Assembly (NCBI RefSeq): GCF_000173975.1
Contig: NZ_ACEP01000143.1
Location: forward strand, 1 to 47,540
Direction of reading: 5' to 3'
Source: Anaerobutyricum hallii DSM 3353
Lineage (GTDB): Bacteria; Bacillota; Clostridia; Lachnospirales; Lachnospiraceae
DNA length: 47,540 nt
Every line of letters begins with the position of its first letter. The stretch's first letter is position 1. Shown here in pieces: positions 7,398 through 16,181 of this stretch. The notes under the pieces were generated by a model, which saw nothing but the letters and a program-made list of their open reading frames with translations, searched no databases and was not told where the DNA came from. Made by a program: the position numbers and the translations under genes.

Positions 7398-8717
7398 ATG
7401 AGCGTACAGGTTGAAAAATTAGAGCATAATATGGCCAAGCTTACTATCGAGGTAGAGGCATCTAAATTTGATGCAGCAATGAAGAAGGCTTATAATAAGA
7501 AGAAAGGCTCTTTTAATCTGCCAGGTTTCCGTAAAGGAAAAGTACCTATGTATATCATTGAGAAAGAATATGGCGCAGGAGTTTTCTACGAAGATGCAGC
7601 TAACGAACTTATGCCAGAAGCTTATGCAGCAGCATTAGAAGAGAGCGGTCTTGAAGTAGTTTCCCGTCCGGAAGTAGACGTAACTCAGATTGGAAAAGGA
7701 CAGAACTTCATCTTTACAGCAGAAGTAGCTGTAAAACCAGAAGTGAAATTAGGAGAATATAAAGGCTTAGACGTACAGATGGATTCTGTAGAAGTAGCTG
7801 ATGAAGAAGTAGAAGCTAAATTAAAAGAGGCTCAGGAACAGAATGCCAGAGAAATCACTGTAGAAGACAGAGCTGTACAGGATGGAGATATCATTACTCT
7901 TAACTATGCAGGTACTGTTGATGGTGTTGCATTTGACGGTGGTACAGCAGAGAACCAGCAGTTAGTAATCGGTTCCCACACATTTATCGATAATTTCGAA
8001 GAGCAGTTAATCGGCGTTGAAATCGGTGGAGAAAAAGACGTAGAGGTTACTTTCCCAGAAGAATACCATGCACCAGATTTAGCTGGTAAGGCTGCAGTAT
8101 TCCATGTAGAAGTTCTTGGAATCAAGGAAAAACAGCTCCCAGAAATCGATGACGATTTCGCACAGGATACAACAGAGTTCGATACTCTTGAAGAGTACAA
8201 GAACGATATCAAAGAAAAACTTGCTACAGCAAAAGAAGAGCAGGCTAAATCTGCCGCAGAGAACGCTCTTATCGAGCAGATCGTAGAGTCTTCTGAGATG
8301 GATATCCCAGATGCTATGGTTGACTTCCAGGTAGACCAGATGGTAGATGAGTTCAAACAGAGACTTTCTTACCAGGGACTTTCTCTTGAACAGTATGTTC
8401 AGTTCTCCGGACAGAACATGGATGCTTTAAGAGAAAACATGAAGGGCGACGCATTAAAGAGAGTACAGGGAAGCCTTGTTCTTGAAGCAATTGTTGCAGC
8501 AGAGAATATTGAAGCAAACGAAGAAGACTTAAAGAAAGAATTTGAAAAGATGGCTCAGATGTATCAGATGGAAGCAAGTCAGATCGAAGGCATGATTCCA
8601 GAAGAACAGAAAGAGAACATGAAGAAAGATATCGCAGTCCAGAAAGCAGTTGAATTTGTACTGAATCAGGCAAATGTAACAGAAGCTACTGAAGAGCTTG
8701 ATTTTGAAGAAAAATAG
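7398..8717 (+). CDS. tig: Trigger factor (ribosome-associated chaperone/PPIase)
   Basis: 439-residue trigger factor, the first chaperone met by nascent chains at the ribosome exit tunnel. The N-terminal ribosome-binding domain carries the signature GFRKGKVP at 43-50. The FKBP-type peptidyl-prolyl isomerase domain follows (about 150-245; GDIITLNYAGTVDGVAFDGG, and later LIGVEIGGEKDVEVTFPEEY). The C-terminal helical arms run to the acidic end. Length equals the family norm (E. coli 432). AAGGAGG lies upstream of the ATG, with the 7279 promoter. Only 69 nt separate it from clpP with no strong terminator, so cotranscription tig-clpP is likely. The tig-clpP-clpX-lon order is common in Firmicutes. 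Confidence 0.98.
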   Translation: MSVQVEKLEHNMAKLTIEVEASKFDAAMKKAYNKKKGSFNLPGFRKGKVPMYIIEKEYGAGVFYEDAANELMPEAYAAALEESGLEVVSRPEVDVTQIGKGQNFIFTAEVAVKPEVKLGEYKGLDVQMDSVEVADEEVEAKLKEAQEQNAREITVEDRAVQDGDIITLNYAGTVDGVAFDGGTAENQQLVIGSHTFIDNFEEQLIGVEIGGEKDVEVTFPEEYHAPDLAGKAAVFHVEVLGIKEKQLPEIDDDFAQDTTEFDTLEEYKNDIKEKLATAKEEQAKSAAENALIEQIVESSEMDIPDAMVDFQVDQMVDEFKQRLSYQGLSLEQYVQFSGQNMDALRENMKGDALKRVQGSLVLEAIVAAENIEANEEDLKKEFEKMAQMYQMEASQIEGMIPEEQKENMKKDIAVQKAVEFVLNQANVTEATEELDFEEK

Positions 8718-8786
8718 GAGTAACTTAAAGATAGTTACACATAATTAAAATTTCTGGTTGCTGTTTATGTAGAAACAGGAGGAATT

Positions 8787-9371
8787 ATGAGTTTAGTACC
8801 TTATGTCATTGAACAGACAAGTCATGGGGAGAGATCTTATGACATCTATTCCCGTCTTTTAAAAGAGAGAATTATTTTTCTTGGTGAAGAAGTGAACGAT
8901 ACCACAGCGAGCTTAATCGTATCTCAGCTCCTTTTCTTAGAGTCTGAAGACCCTGAGAAGGATATCAGCTTATACATTATGAGTCCGGGTGGTTCTGTGA
9001 CTGCTGGAATGGCGATTTATGACACCATGCAGTTTGTAAAGTGCGACGTATCCACAATTTGTATGGGTATGGCAGCCAGTATGGGAGCATTCCTTCTGGC
9101 CGGCGGCGCAAAAGGAAAACGTCTGGCTCTTCCAAATTCTGAGATTATGATTCACCAGCCATCCGGCGGTGCTCAGGGACAGGCTACAGAGATTGAGATT
9201 GTGGCAGAACACATTCTGCATACAAAAGAAAAATTAAACAGAATTCTTGCAGAGAATACTGGTCAGCCATACGAGAAAATCGTTCAGGATACGGAAAGAG
9301 ATAACTATATGACAGCCGAGCAGGCAAAAGCATATGGTCTTATTGATGCCGTGGTTGAGAAAAGACAGTAA
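8787..9371 (+). CDS. clpP: ATP-dependent Clp protease proteolytic subunit
   Basis: 194-residue ClpP serine protease. The catalytic triad is present at the standard positions: Ser98 (GMAASMGAF), His123 (MIHQPSGG) and Asp172 (TERDNYM). It assembles into a tetradecamer and receives unfolded substrates from ClpX, encoded next, or ClpC/ClpA. AGGAGG precedes the ATG with 5-6 nt spacing. It probably shares the tig transcript. A strong hairpin with a T-run at 9499 separates it from clpX. No CtsR-type heptanucleotide operator was recognised nearby. Confidence 0.98.
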   Translation: MSLVPYVIEQTSHGERSYDIYSRLLKERIIFLGEEVNDTTASLIVSQLLFLESEDPEKDISLYIMSPGGSVTAGMAIYDTMQFVKCDVSTICMGMAASMGAFLLAGGAKGKRLALPNSEIMIHQPSGGAQGQATEIEIVAEHILHTKEKLNRILAENTGQPYEKIVQDTERDNYMTAEQAKAYGLIDAVVEKRQ

Positions 9372-9410
9372 GATGTATTTTTGAAATCTCAGTATATCTG
9401 CTTCTAGTGC

Positions 9411-9449
9411 GTGTTTGGAAAATGCTTTCATAAAGATGCGTGTTATATA
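9411..9449 (+). repeat. Dispersed 39-nt repeat, copy 1
   Basis: GTGTTTGGAAAATGCTTTCA followed by TAAAGATGCGTGTTATAT resembles the sequence at 32320-32358 (GTGTTTGAAAAATGCTTACA, then GCAAGATGTATGTTACAT). Weaker relatives begin at about 40293 and 45706. No ORF or obvious structure; function unknown. Confidence 0.4.
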
Positions 9450-9498
9450 AACGTTTTAGGGCGGGCTGAAAGATTTCGGAAATACATGAAATAATAGG

Positions 9499-9536
9499 GT
9501 TACCACAGCTATCAATTATAGTTGTGGTAACTTTTC
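9499..9536 (+). terminator. Terminator/attenuator between clpP and clpX
   Basis: GTTACCACAGCTAT pairs with ATAGTTGTGGTAAC, a 14-bp stem with one G:T pair and loop CAATT, followed by TTTTCT. It ends about 37 nt before the clpX start, leaving little room for a separate clpX promoter, so partial read-through is likely. Confidence 0.85.
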
Positions 9537-9572
9537 TATGAGACAGATTGCAAGCAGGAGTGAGGTGACAAT

Positions 9573-10871
9573 ATGGCAACACGATCCGACAACAACAAGC
9601 AATTCAGATGTTCATTTTGTAATAAAACGCAGGATCAGGTAAGAAAGCTCGTAGCTGGTCCAAAGGGCGTTTATATCTGTGACGAATGTATTGAAGTATG
9701 CACAGAAATCATGGAAGACGAGTTTGAAAATTTTAATGAAGACACACAGGAAATCAATCTGATGAAGCCAAAAGAAATGAAGGCTTTCTTAGATGATTAC
9801 GTTATCGGTCAGGATGAGGCGAAAAAGGTTTTATCCGTAGCAGTATATAACCATTATAAGCGTATACTGGCAGGTGGAAGCTATGATGTAGAACTTCAGA
9901 AGAGTAACATCATCATGCTTGGACCTACTGGTTCTGGTAAGACACTTCTTGCACAGACATTAGCAAGACAGTTAAATGTACCATTTGCCATTGCAGATGC
10001 GACAGCATTGACAGAAGCAGGTTATGTAGGAGAAGACGTAGAGAATATCTTACTGAAGCTGATTCAGGCGGCAGATTACGATATCGAGCGTGCACAGACT
10101 GGTATCATTTACATTGATGAGATTGATAAGATTACAAGAAAGTCAGAGAATACTTCTATCACAAGAGATGTTTCTGGTGAGGGAGTACAGCAGGCTTTAT
10201 TAAAGATTTTAGAGGGAACTGTAGCTTCTGTTCCGCCACAGGGTGGAAGAAAGCATCCGCATCAGGAATTCCTTCAGATTGACACGACAAATATTTTATT
10301 TATTTGTGGTGGAGCCTTTGATGGCCTTGAAAAGATTATTGAGAACCGTATTGGAAAGAAATCTATCGGTTTCCAGGCAGAGATTATGGAACAGCGAAAG
10401 AAGGACGTAGGTGTTTTATTAAAACAGGTTCTTCCAGAAGACTTTGTAAAGTTTGGATTAATTCCAGAATTCATTGGCCGTGTTCCTGTCAATGTATCTC
10501 TGAATCCATTAGACAAAGATGCTCTCGTAAAGATTCTTACAGAGCCAAAGAGCGCATTAGTAAAACAGTACCAGAAGTTATTTGAGATGGATGGTGTAGA
10601 GCTTAAGTTTACTGATGATGCCTTAGAAGCAATCGCAGAAAAGGCAATTGCGAGAAATACAGGAGCCAGAGGACTTCGTTCTATCATGGAATCTGTAGTA
10701 ATGGATTTAATGTACACGATTCCATCGGATGATTTAGTAGAATCCTGTACAATTACAAAAGAGACAGTGGATGGAAGCGGTGAGCCGGAGCTGACTTATC
10801 ATGACCAGCCAGTAACCAAAAAGACGGTTACAAGAAAGCGTCAAAAGAAAAATAACAACGAAATCGCTTAA
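9573..10871 (+). CDS. clpX: ATP-dependent Clp protease ATP-binding subunit ClpX
   Basis: 432-residue ClpX unfoldase, the AAA+ partner of ClpP. The N-terminal zinc-binding domain has C13-x2-C16 and C36-x2-C39. Walker A is GPTGSGKT (117-124), Walker B IIYIDEID (178-185), and the GYVGEDVE pore loop lies between them. A GFDGLEKI-like segment ([10 protein letters not shown]) and sensor [10 protein letters not shown] follow. The C-terminal tail ([17 protein letters not shown]) is basic. GGAG and GAGGTG precede the ATG. Only 201 nt separate it from clpP, but a strong hairpin lies between, so its dose may be set by read-through. A terminator follows. Confidence 0.98.
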   Translation: MATRSDNNKQFRCSFCNKTQDQVRKLVAGPKGVYICDECIEVCTEIMEDEFENFNEDTQEINLMKPKEMKAFLDDYVIGQDEAKKVLSVAVYNHYKRILAGGSYDVELQKSNIIMLGPTGSGKTLLAQTLARQLNVPFAIADATALTEAGYVGEDVENILLKLIQAADYDIERAQTGIIYIDEIDKITRKSENTSITRDVSGEGVQQALLKILEGTVASVPPQGGRKHPHQEFLQIDTTNILFICGGAFDGLEKIIENRIGKKSIGFQAEIMEQRKKDVGVLLKQVLPEDFVKFGLIPEFIGRVPVNVSLNPLDKDALVKILTEPKSALVKQYQKLFEMDGVELKFTDDALEAIAEKAIARNTGARGLRSIMESVVMDLMYTIPSDDLVESCTITKETVDGSGEPELTYHDQPVTKKTVTRKRQKKNNNEIA

Positions 10872-10891
10872 CATGTACTGTTAAGAGGCAC

Positions 10892-10942
10892 AGGCTGACA
10901 CAGGAGGGAGTTTTTTGTTACCTTTGTGCCAGCCTTTTTATA
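10892..10942 (+). terminator. Rho-independent terminator of clpX
   Basis: AGGCTGACACAGG pairs with CCTTTGTGCCAGCCT (a stem of about 13 bp with mismatches), followed by TTTTTATATAA, 20 nt after the clpX stop. Confidence 0.8.
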
Positions 10943-11142
10943 TAATAGTACGATTTTCATATAAATAATGTAGACTGCTTTTTGTCAATAAAATGGTTAA
11001 ATGAGACAATAGACAGTATTGCTCGCTGAAGATAACATAGTTTGATGAAAAGCTAATTATTTAGAAAAATATCATTAAGATAGTATATTACTAATTTATT
11101 ATAAAAAATAAACATAAAAATACTCCGAAAAAGGAGGAACAA

Positions 11143-13449
11143 ATGGAGAAACAAATATTACCTTTGCTTGCATTGCGGGGCAAGATGGTTTACCCAAATA
11201 CTTCTGTGTATTTTGAAGTATCAAGGCCAAAGTCAATGGCAGCTTTAGAACAGGCGGTAAATCATGAACAACGGATTTTTCTGGTGAATCAGATTGACCC
11301 ATCTTTAGATAAGCCGGAGGAAGAGGATTTATATACTGTAGGAACAGTTGCGAAGATTCTTCAGATGGTAAAAGCCGGACAGGGCGTATTGAGAGTATTT
11401 GTAGAGGGTGAGGCAAGAGCCAGAATCACATCTTATATAGAATTTGATGGATGTGTGAAGGCAGAAGTCGAAGAGATTCCTGATACAAATTACCCGGAAA
11501 ATCCAGTGGAAGAGGAAGCATTTTTTAGAATGTTAGAAGAGGAAGCGCAAGAATTTTCCGAGAAGAATCCGGGATTTTTTGCACCACAGCTTCAAAAAGC
11601 CATTGATGAAAAAGAATTACTTCTACTGATTAACGAACTGGCATCCCAGCTTCCATTTGAACTTGGAAAGAAGCAGCAGATTTTAGAAGAGTCTGATGTG
11701 AAAAAACAGGTAGAGATGCTCCTTGCCATTTTGAAAGAAGAAGTGGAAATCAGTATCATCCGTAATGAACTTGCAGAAAAAGTAAAGAAAAATGTAGATA
11801 AAAACCAGAAAGATTATCTTTTAAGAGAGCAGCAGAAGGTAATCAGAGAGGAACTTGGCGAGGATGACATTGTCTCAGAAGCAGACGAATACCTCGAAAA
11901 ATGTGAGGCATTAAAAGCCTCTAAAGAAGTAAAAGATAAAATCAAAAAAGAAATCAAGCGTTACAAAAAGATGCCTCCTGTTGCGGCAGAGAGTACAATG
12001 ACGAAGAACTACATCGAGACAATGCTTGAAATGCCGTGGAACAAGGTTTCAAGAGATAGCAAGAGCCTTGAAAAAGCAATGGAAATCTTAGAGGAAGATC
12101 ATTACGGACTTAAAAAAGTCAAAGAACGAATCCTTGACTATCTTGCTGTTCGTTTCCTTACGAAAAAGGGAGAGACACCGATTCTTTGTCTCGTAGGTCC
12201 TCCGGGAACGGGAAAAACTTCGATTGCAAAGTCCATAGCCAGAGCACTTCATAAGAAGTATGTTCGTATTTCTTTAGGTGGTGTGCGAGATGAGGCAGAA
12301 ATCCGTGGACACAGAAAGACATATGTCGGAGCAATGCCAGGAAGAATTGCTGAGGGAATCCGTCAGGCAGGTGTAAAGAATCCCCTCATGCTTTTGGATG
12401 AAGTAGACAAGGTAAGCAGCGATTATAAAGGAGATACAGCATCTGCACTTCTTGAAGTGTTAGATGGAGAGCAGAATGTAAACTTCCGTGATCACTATCT
12501 TGAAGTACCTTTAGATTTAAGCGAAGTATTCTTTATCGCAACAGCTAATGACCTTACACCAATTCCAAAACCTTTGCGTGACCGTATGGAAATCATCGAG
12601 CTTTCCAGTTACACAGAGAATGAAAAGTTCCACATCGCAGAAAATTATCTTGTAAAGAAGCAGAGAAAGTTAAGCGGACTTACAAAAAAACAGGTAAGCA
12701 TTTCTGATGAAGTTATCCGTGAGGTTATTCATTTTTATACAAGAGAAGCCGGAGTACGTAATCTTGAGCGTACTATTGGACAGCTTATGCACAAAGCCGC
12801 CCGCAAAATCGTTGAAGGTGAAGAAAAGGTCGATATTAAGAAAAAGTCTTTAAAAGAACTTCTTGGGCCAGCGCCATTTGAGGATGAAGATGAGAACTTA
12901 AAACCGCAGATTGGTGTTGTGAGAGGACTTGCATGGACCAGTGTTGGTGGAGATACGCTTTCCATTGAAGTAAATGTCATGCCAGGAAAAGGAAAGATGG
13001 AGCTTACCGGATGTATGGGCGATGTCATGAAAGAGTCTGCACAGATTGGTCTTAGTTATGTCCGCTCTATTGCTGAAAACTATGGAATTGACAGCGGTTA
13101 TTTTGAAAAACATGATATTCATCTGCATATTCCAGAAGGAGCCGTACCAAAAGACGGTCCATCTGCAGGAATCACAATGGCACTTGCCATCCTTTCTGCA
13201 ATTACAGGCATCCCAGTTCGAGGGGATATTGCTATGACAGGAGAAATCACTCTTCGAGGAAAAGTTCTTCCAATCGGCGGCTTAAAAGAAAAACTCTTAG
13301 CAGCTAAAACCGTTGGTGTAAAAGAAGTCCTTGTTCCAGCAAGAAATAAACGAAACGTTGTAGAACTTGATGAAGAAATTACAGATGGCATGAAGATTAC
13401 TTATGTTGAGGATATGAATGAAGTGATTGAACATGCTATGAAAAAGTAA
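11143..13449 (+). CDS. lon: ATP-dependent protease Lon
   Basis: 768-residue LonA protease. The N-terminal substrate-binding LAN domain (about 5-205) is followed by a coiled coil, the AAA+ module with Walker A GPPGTGKT (352-359) and Walker B LMLLDEVDK, and the protease domain with Ser674 (KDGPSAGIT) and Lys717 (GGLKEKLL), a Ser-Lys dyad 43 residues apart as in E. coli Lon. It degrades misfolded and regulatory proteins in the cytosol. AAAGGAGG lies 6 nt before the ATG. The 270-nt gap after clpX contains the clpX terminator, so lon probably has its own promoter, which I could not fix. No HAIR-type (HrcA/CIRCE) operator was seen. Confidence 0.98.
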   Translation: MEKQILPLLALRGKMVYPNTSVYFEVSRPKSMAALEQAVNHEQRIFLVNQIDPSLDKPEEEDLYTVGTVAKILQMVKAGQGVLRVFVEGEARARITSYIEFDGCVKAEVEEIPDTNYPENPVEEEAFFRMLEEEAQEFSEKNPGFFAPQLQKAIDEKELLLLINELASQLPFELGKKQQILEESDVKKQVEMLLAILKEEVEISIIRNELAEKVKKNVDKNQKDYLLREQQKVIREELGEDDIVSEADEYLEKCEALKASKEVKDKIKKEIKRYKKMPPVAAESTMTKNYIETMLEMPWNKVSRDSKSLEKAMEILEEDHYGLKKVKERILDYLAVRFLTKKGETPILCLVGPPGTGKTSIAKSIARALHKKYVRISLGGVRDEAEIRGHRKTYVGAMPGRIAEGIRQAGVKNPLMLLDEVDKVSSDYKGDTASALLEVLDGEQNVNFRDHYLEVPLDLSEVFFIATANDLTPIPKPLRDRMEIIELSSYTENEKFHIAENYLVKKQRKLSGLTKKQVSISDEVIREVIHFYTREAGVRNLERTIGQLMHKAARKIVEGEEKVDIKKKSLKELLGPAPFEDEDENLKPQIGVVRGLAWTSVGGDTLSIEVNVMPGKGKMELTGCMGDVMKESAQIGLSYVRSIAENYGIDSGYFEKHDIHLHIPEGAVPKDGPSAGITMALAILSAITGIPVRGDIAMTGEITLRGKVLPIGGLKEKLLAAKTVGVKEVLVPARNKRNVVELDEEITDGMKITYVEDMNEVIEHAMKK

Positions 13450-13592
13450 CTACGATGTTTGAATAATTAAGTCATTGATTTCTATCAAAGATAATAGCTA
13501 AATAATCAATACATATTAAAATTTATGATTTAGATTAACTGATATATATATATTGAACCATGGTTTAAAAAGTTAGAGAAAGGAGGAAAAAC

Positions 13593-14186
13593 ATGGTTAT
13601 AAAAAATGTAAACTTAGAAACTGTATGCGGAATTACAAGTAAGCTTCCTAAAAACACATTACCAGAAGTTGCATTTGCCGGTAAATCAAACGTAGGGAAA
13701 TCATCCCTCATTAATGCCCTTGTAAACAGAAAGTCTTTAGCAAGAACTTCAGGACAGCCAGGAAAAACACAGACCATTAACTTCTACAACGTAAATGAAG
13801 AAATGTATATTGTAGACCTTCCAGGATATGGTTATGCCAAAGTATCTAAAGAAGTCGCAGCAAAATGGGGACCGATGATAGAAAACTATCTTCATACTTC
13901 TGAACAGCTTCGTATGGTATTCTTACTCATTGACCTTCGCCATAAGCCAACCAATAATGATGTACAGATGTACCGCTGGATCTTAAGCAACGGTTTCTCT
14001 CCGGTAATTGTAGCAACCAAAGCCGATAAAATCAAACGAAGCCAGCTTCAAAAACAGTTAAAACTGTTAAAAGATACTTTAAAAGTAATCGAAGGTGTTC
14101 CAATCGTACCATTTTCTGCTGTCACAAAAGCAGGAAGAGATGAAATCTGGGAACTGATCGAGGAATATGCATTAGCTGAAGAATAA
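13593..14186 (+). CDS. yihA: Ribosome biogenesis GTP-binding protein YihA/YsxC (EngB)
   Basis: 197-residue small GTPase of the TrmE-Era-EngA-YihA-Septin group. G1 is GKSNVGKSS (about 29-37), G3 is DLPGYGYA, G4 is TKADK and G5 PFSAVTKAG. The G2 Thr lies in the GKTQTINFY segment. It acts in assembly of the large ribosomal subunit and is essential in Bacillus. AAAGGAGG precedes the ATG. It lies 143 nt after lon, the usual Firmicute order. Degenerate hairpin element D follows 10-15 nt after the stop. Confidence 0.96.
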   Translation: MVIKNVNLETVCGITSKLPKNTLPEVAFAGKSNVGKSSLINALVNRKSLARTSGQPGKTQTINFYNVNEEMYIVDLPGYGYAKVSKEVAAKWGPMIENYLHTSEQLRMVFLLIDLRHKPTNNDVQMYRWILSNGFSPVIVATKADKIKRSQLQKQLKLLKDTLKVIEGVPIVPFSAVTKAGRDEIWELIEEYALAEE

Positions 14187-14189
14187 ACA

Positions 14190-14303
14190 AACGGACGAAC
14201 CCCAAGAGAGAATAGAACCTATATCTGTGGCTGGATAAAGTTTGTCTGTTTTAGTTGACGAAGACATAGATGGGTTCTATACTATGGTATGGTTTTGTCC
14301 GAG
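14190..14303. repeat. Intergenic hairpin element D (degenerate copy)
   Basis: ATAGAACCTATATCTGTG (about 14213) and its approximate complement ending GGGTTCTAT (14280) form the core stem. The outer GGACGAACCCC at the left pairs loosely with GGTTTTGTCC at the right. The loop has diverged beyond alignment with other copies. It starts within 15 nt of the yihA stop codon, like the intact copies. Confidence 0.6.
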
Positions 14304-14334
14304 TTGTCACTGCCTGCGGCAACTCGGTATTTTC
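14299..14334 (+). terminator. Small terminator-like hairpin using the GCCTGCGGC module
   Basis: CCGAGTTG pairs with CAACTCGG around TCACTGCCTGCGG, followed by TATTTT. The loop contains the GCCTGCGGC motif of the element end module. It abuts element D. Confidence 0.55.
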
Positions 14335-14358
14335 AAAACCCTGATTAATTGATATAAT
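14330..14358 (+). promoter_or_regulatory. Possible promoter of the ketopantoate-reductase-like gene
   Basis: TTTTCA (4 of 6 to the -35 consensus), a 17-nt spacer, and TATAAT at 14353-14358, about 39 nt before the chosen start. Confidence 0.45.
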
Positions 14359-14396
14359 AGAAGCGGTTTTTTACAAAAATTTATGAGGTGATAAAC

Positions 14397-15356
14397 ATGC
14401 GGATAAAATCAGTAGCAGTTCTCGGAGCCGGAGCAGTAGGCTCATATATTATCTGGGGACTTTCAAATCGTAAGGATATTAAGCTTGGCGTAATTGCGGA
14501 GGGAGAGAGAAAAGAACGTCTTGAGAAAAATGGATGTTTGATTAATGAAAAAGTGTATCATCCAGAAGTGTGGACTCCAAGCGAAGCTAATGGAGTTGAC
14601 CTTTTGATTGTTTCTCTGAAGTATGGAGCTTTACCGGGGGCTGTTGACAGTATTAAAGAAGCAGTTGGAGATAATACAATTATCATGAGCCTTATGAACG
14701 GAGTAGACAGTGAAGAGATTATATCTGAGAAAGTAGATGCATCTCATATTTTGCACTCGATTATTAAGGTAGCTTCTCATAAAGAAGGAACAGGTTATTG
14801 TTTTGATCCGGAGACTACGATTGGAATAATCTTCGGAGAGATTTCTGCGCCATTTGAGAGTGAGAGAGTAGAGGAGATTAAGGAGCTTTTTGCAGATACA
14901 GGCTTACATTTTCGTGCGACAGAATATATTCGTGAGGAGATGTGGAGTAAATATCGCTTAAATATCTGTAATAATCTTCCGCAGGCGATTCTTGGAGCGG
15001 GAGTTGGCTGTTATAGCGACAGTACACATATGAAGGCAATCAGTGACGGACTTAAGAAGGAAGTCGAGGCTGTTGCAGCGGCAAAAGGAATTGATATGAG
15101 CAAGGTAGATATAAAGTCCGCCCGGGGAAGTGCGGTTCCTCCAACAGCACGTTATTCTACATTGCAGGATATTGATGCCGGACGTCATACGGAGATAGAT
15201 ATGTTTTCCGGAGCGTTAGTGCGAATGGGAAAAGAACTTGGCGTTCCAACACCATATAATGAATATACATATCATATGATAAAGGCATTGGAGGAGAAGA
15301 ATGATGGGCTTTTTGATTATGATGGGAAAAATGCAGAAACGACCTGCGCGAAATAA
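14397..15356 (+). CDS. Ketopantoate reductase family protein
   Basis: 319-residue NADP-dependent reductase of the PanE/ApbA family (2-dehydropantoate to pantoate in the pantothenate/CoA pathway, or a related 2-keto acid). The Rossmann motif GAGAVGSY is at 10-17. The catalytic Lys lies in MWSKYRLNICNN, and the C-terminal domain carries STLQDIDAGRHTEID, where the family has S.LQD...G..TEID. I chose the ATG at 14397 because GAGGTGA lies about 6 nt upstream; the GTG at 14388 overlaps that site. Lachnospiraceae often carry several paralogues, so true PanE activity is not certain. No other pantothenate gene is near. Hairpin element E follows. Confidence 0.88.
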   Translation: MRIKSVAVLGAGAVGSYIIWGLSNRKDIKLGVIAEGERKERLEKNGCLINEKVYHPEVWTPSEANGVDLLIVSLKYGALPGAVDSIKEAVGDNTIIMSLMNGVDSEEIISEKVDASHILHSIIKVASHKEGTGYCFDPETTIGIIFGEISAPFESERVEEIKELFADTGLHFRATEYIREEMWSKYRLNICNNLPQAILGAGVGCYSDSTHMKAISDGLKKEVEAVAAAKGIDMSKVDIKSARGSAVPPTARYSTLQDIDAGRHTEIDMFSGALVRMGKELGVPTPYNEYTYHMIKALEEKNDGLFDYDGKNAETTCAK

Positions 15357-15358
15357 CT

Positions 15359-15534
15359 TCTGATTTGTAGAATTTGAAAAATAAACAGACGAACCCTCCT
15401 CCTCTGTAATCTATAAAAATGCTTCGTTTCACTGCGTCCAAGCTGCTCATCCGCAACTTGAACTTGCTCTAAGGCGCATTTTTATAGATTACAGAGGAGG
15501 AGGGTTCTGTGTATTTCAGTCCTACAAATCAGTT
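15359..15534 (+). repeat. Intergenic hairpin element E
   Basis: Private arms starting AACCCTCCTCCTCTGTAATC (15391) pair without mismatch through TATAAAAATGC to the right arm ending at 15506. At the base ACAG-ACG-AACCC faces ACAG-AACCC, leaving ACG unpaired. A further outermost pair, CTGATTTGTAG (15361) with CTACAAATCAG (ending 15531), extends the structure. The inner core has diverged: the CTATATTTGTG stem is replaced, but CTTGCTCTAAGGC of the right internal loop is kept. It begins right after the reductase stop codon. Confidence 0.85.
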
Positions 15535-15569
15535 GAAAAAAATTTGGGGATGGGGACAGAAGAAATAGT

Positions 15570-15625
15570 CTCTCTTTGGGAGCGTCTCCTTTGCCTGCGG
15601 CAAATCAGAAATTAATTTTCTGGGG
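15570..15625. repeat. Isolated end module upstream of spoVAC
   Basis: GGGAGCGTCTCCTTTGCCTG followed by CGGCAAATCAGAAATTAATT matches the right-hand module of elements B and H. It stands alone about 60 nt beyond element E. TTTGCC TGC GGCAAA is itself a small palindrome. Confidence 0.6.
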
Positions 15626-15629
15626 TGGG

Positions 15630-15659
15630 AGAATATTTTCAGTGTATTAGTACATACTT
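15630..15659 (+). promoter_or_regulatory. Candidate sigma-G/F promoter of spoVAC
   Basis: AGAATA, a 17-nt spacer, then CATACTT is a close match to the forespore pattern TGAATA-N17/18-CATACTA. It lies about 39 nt before the start codon. Forespore control of spoVA genes by sigma-G is established in Bacillus; the assignment here is inferred from the motif. Confidence 0.5.
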
Positions 15660-15697
15660 AGTATACTATATGAAAATTTTGAAGGAGAGTGAAATGT

Positions 15698-16147
15698 ATG
15701 AAAAAAGAATTTAGTAATCAGGAATACGCAGAGAAGGTAAAAAAGCTGACCCCTAAATTCAGCTCATTTTCAAACTGCTGGCATGCGTTTGTATCTGGAG
15801 GAGCGATATGTGTTTTGGGAGAGTTGATCCGTCAGATCGCGTATAATAGAGTTGGTGTGAGTGAGGAAAATTCATACATTGTAGTAAGCGTTTGCCTTGT
15901 ATTGATCAGTGTTGTGTTGACGGGTTTTCAGCTTTATGAACCTTTGGCAAAGTGGTGTGGTGCGGGAACTCTCGTTCCAATTACTGGTTTTGCAAATTCT
16001 GTTGCATCACCAGCAATTGAATATCAAAAAGAGGGACAGGTTTTTGGAATTGGAGTGAAAATTTTTACGATAGCAGGTCCGGTTATTTTATATGGAGTAT
16101 TTACAAGCTGGGTAATTGGATGTGTTTATTGGATATTTTTTTTATAG
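15698..16147 (+). CDS. spoVAC: Stage V sporulation protein AC
   Basis: 149-residue SpoVAC, a small polytopic inner-membrane protein of the spore that forms part of the channel for Ca-dipicolinic acid uptake in sporulation and release in germination. Four hydrophobic segments are visible, with the SpoVAC/AE signature LYEPLAKWCGAGTLVPITGF at about residues 84-103. The ATG at 15698 has AAGGAGAG 8 nt upstream; a GTG at 15689 overlaps that RBS. It is followed not by spoVAD but by a convergent two-component gene pair; spoVAD and spoVAE lie about 6 kb downstream. Length matches the family. Confidence 0.96.
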   Translation: MKKEFSNQEYAEKVKKLTPKFSSFSNCWHAFVSGGAICVLGELIRQIAYNRVGVSEENSYIVVSVCLVLISVVLTGFQLYEPLAKWCGAGTLVPITGFANSVASPAIEYQKEGQVFGIGVKIFTIAGPVILYGVFTSWVIGCVYWIFFL

Positions 16148-16181
16148 TATGTTGCATATAGTAGATGGTTATAAATTATTG

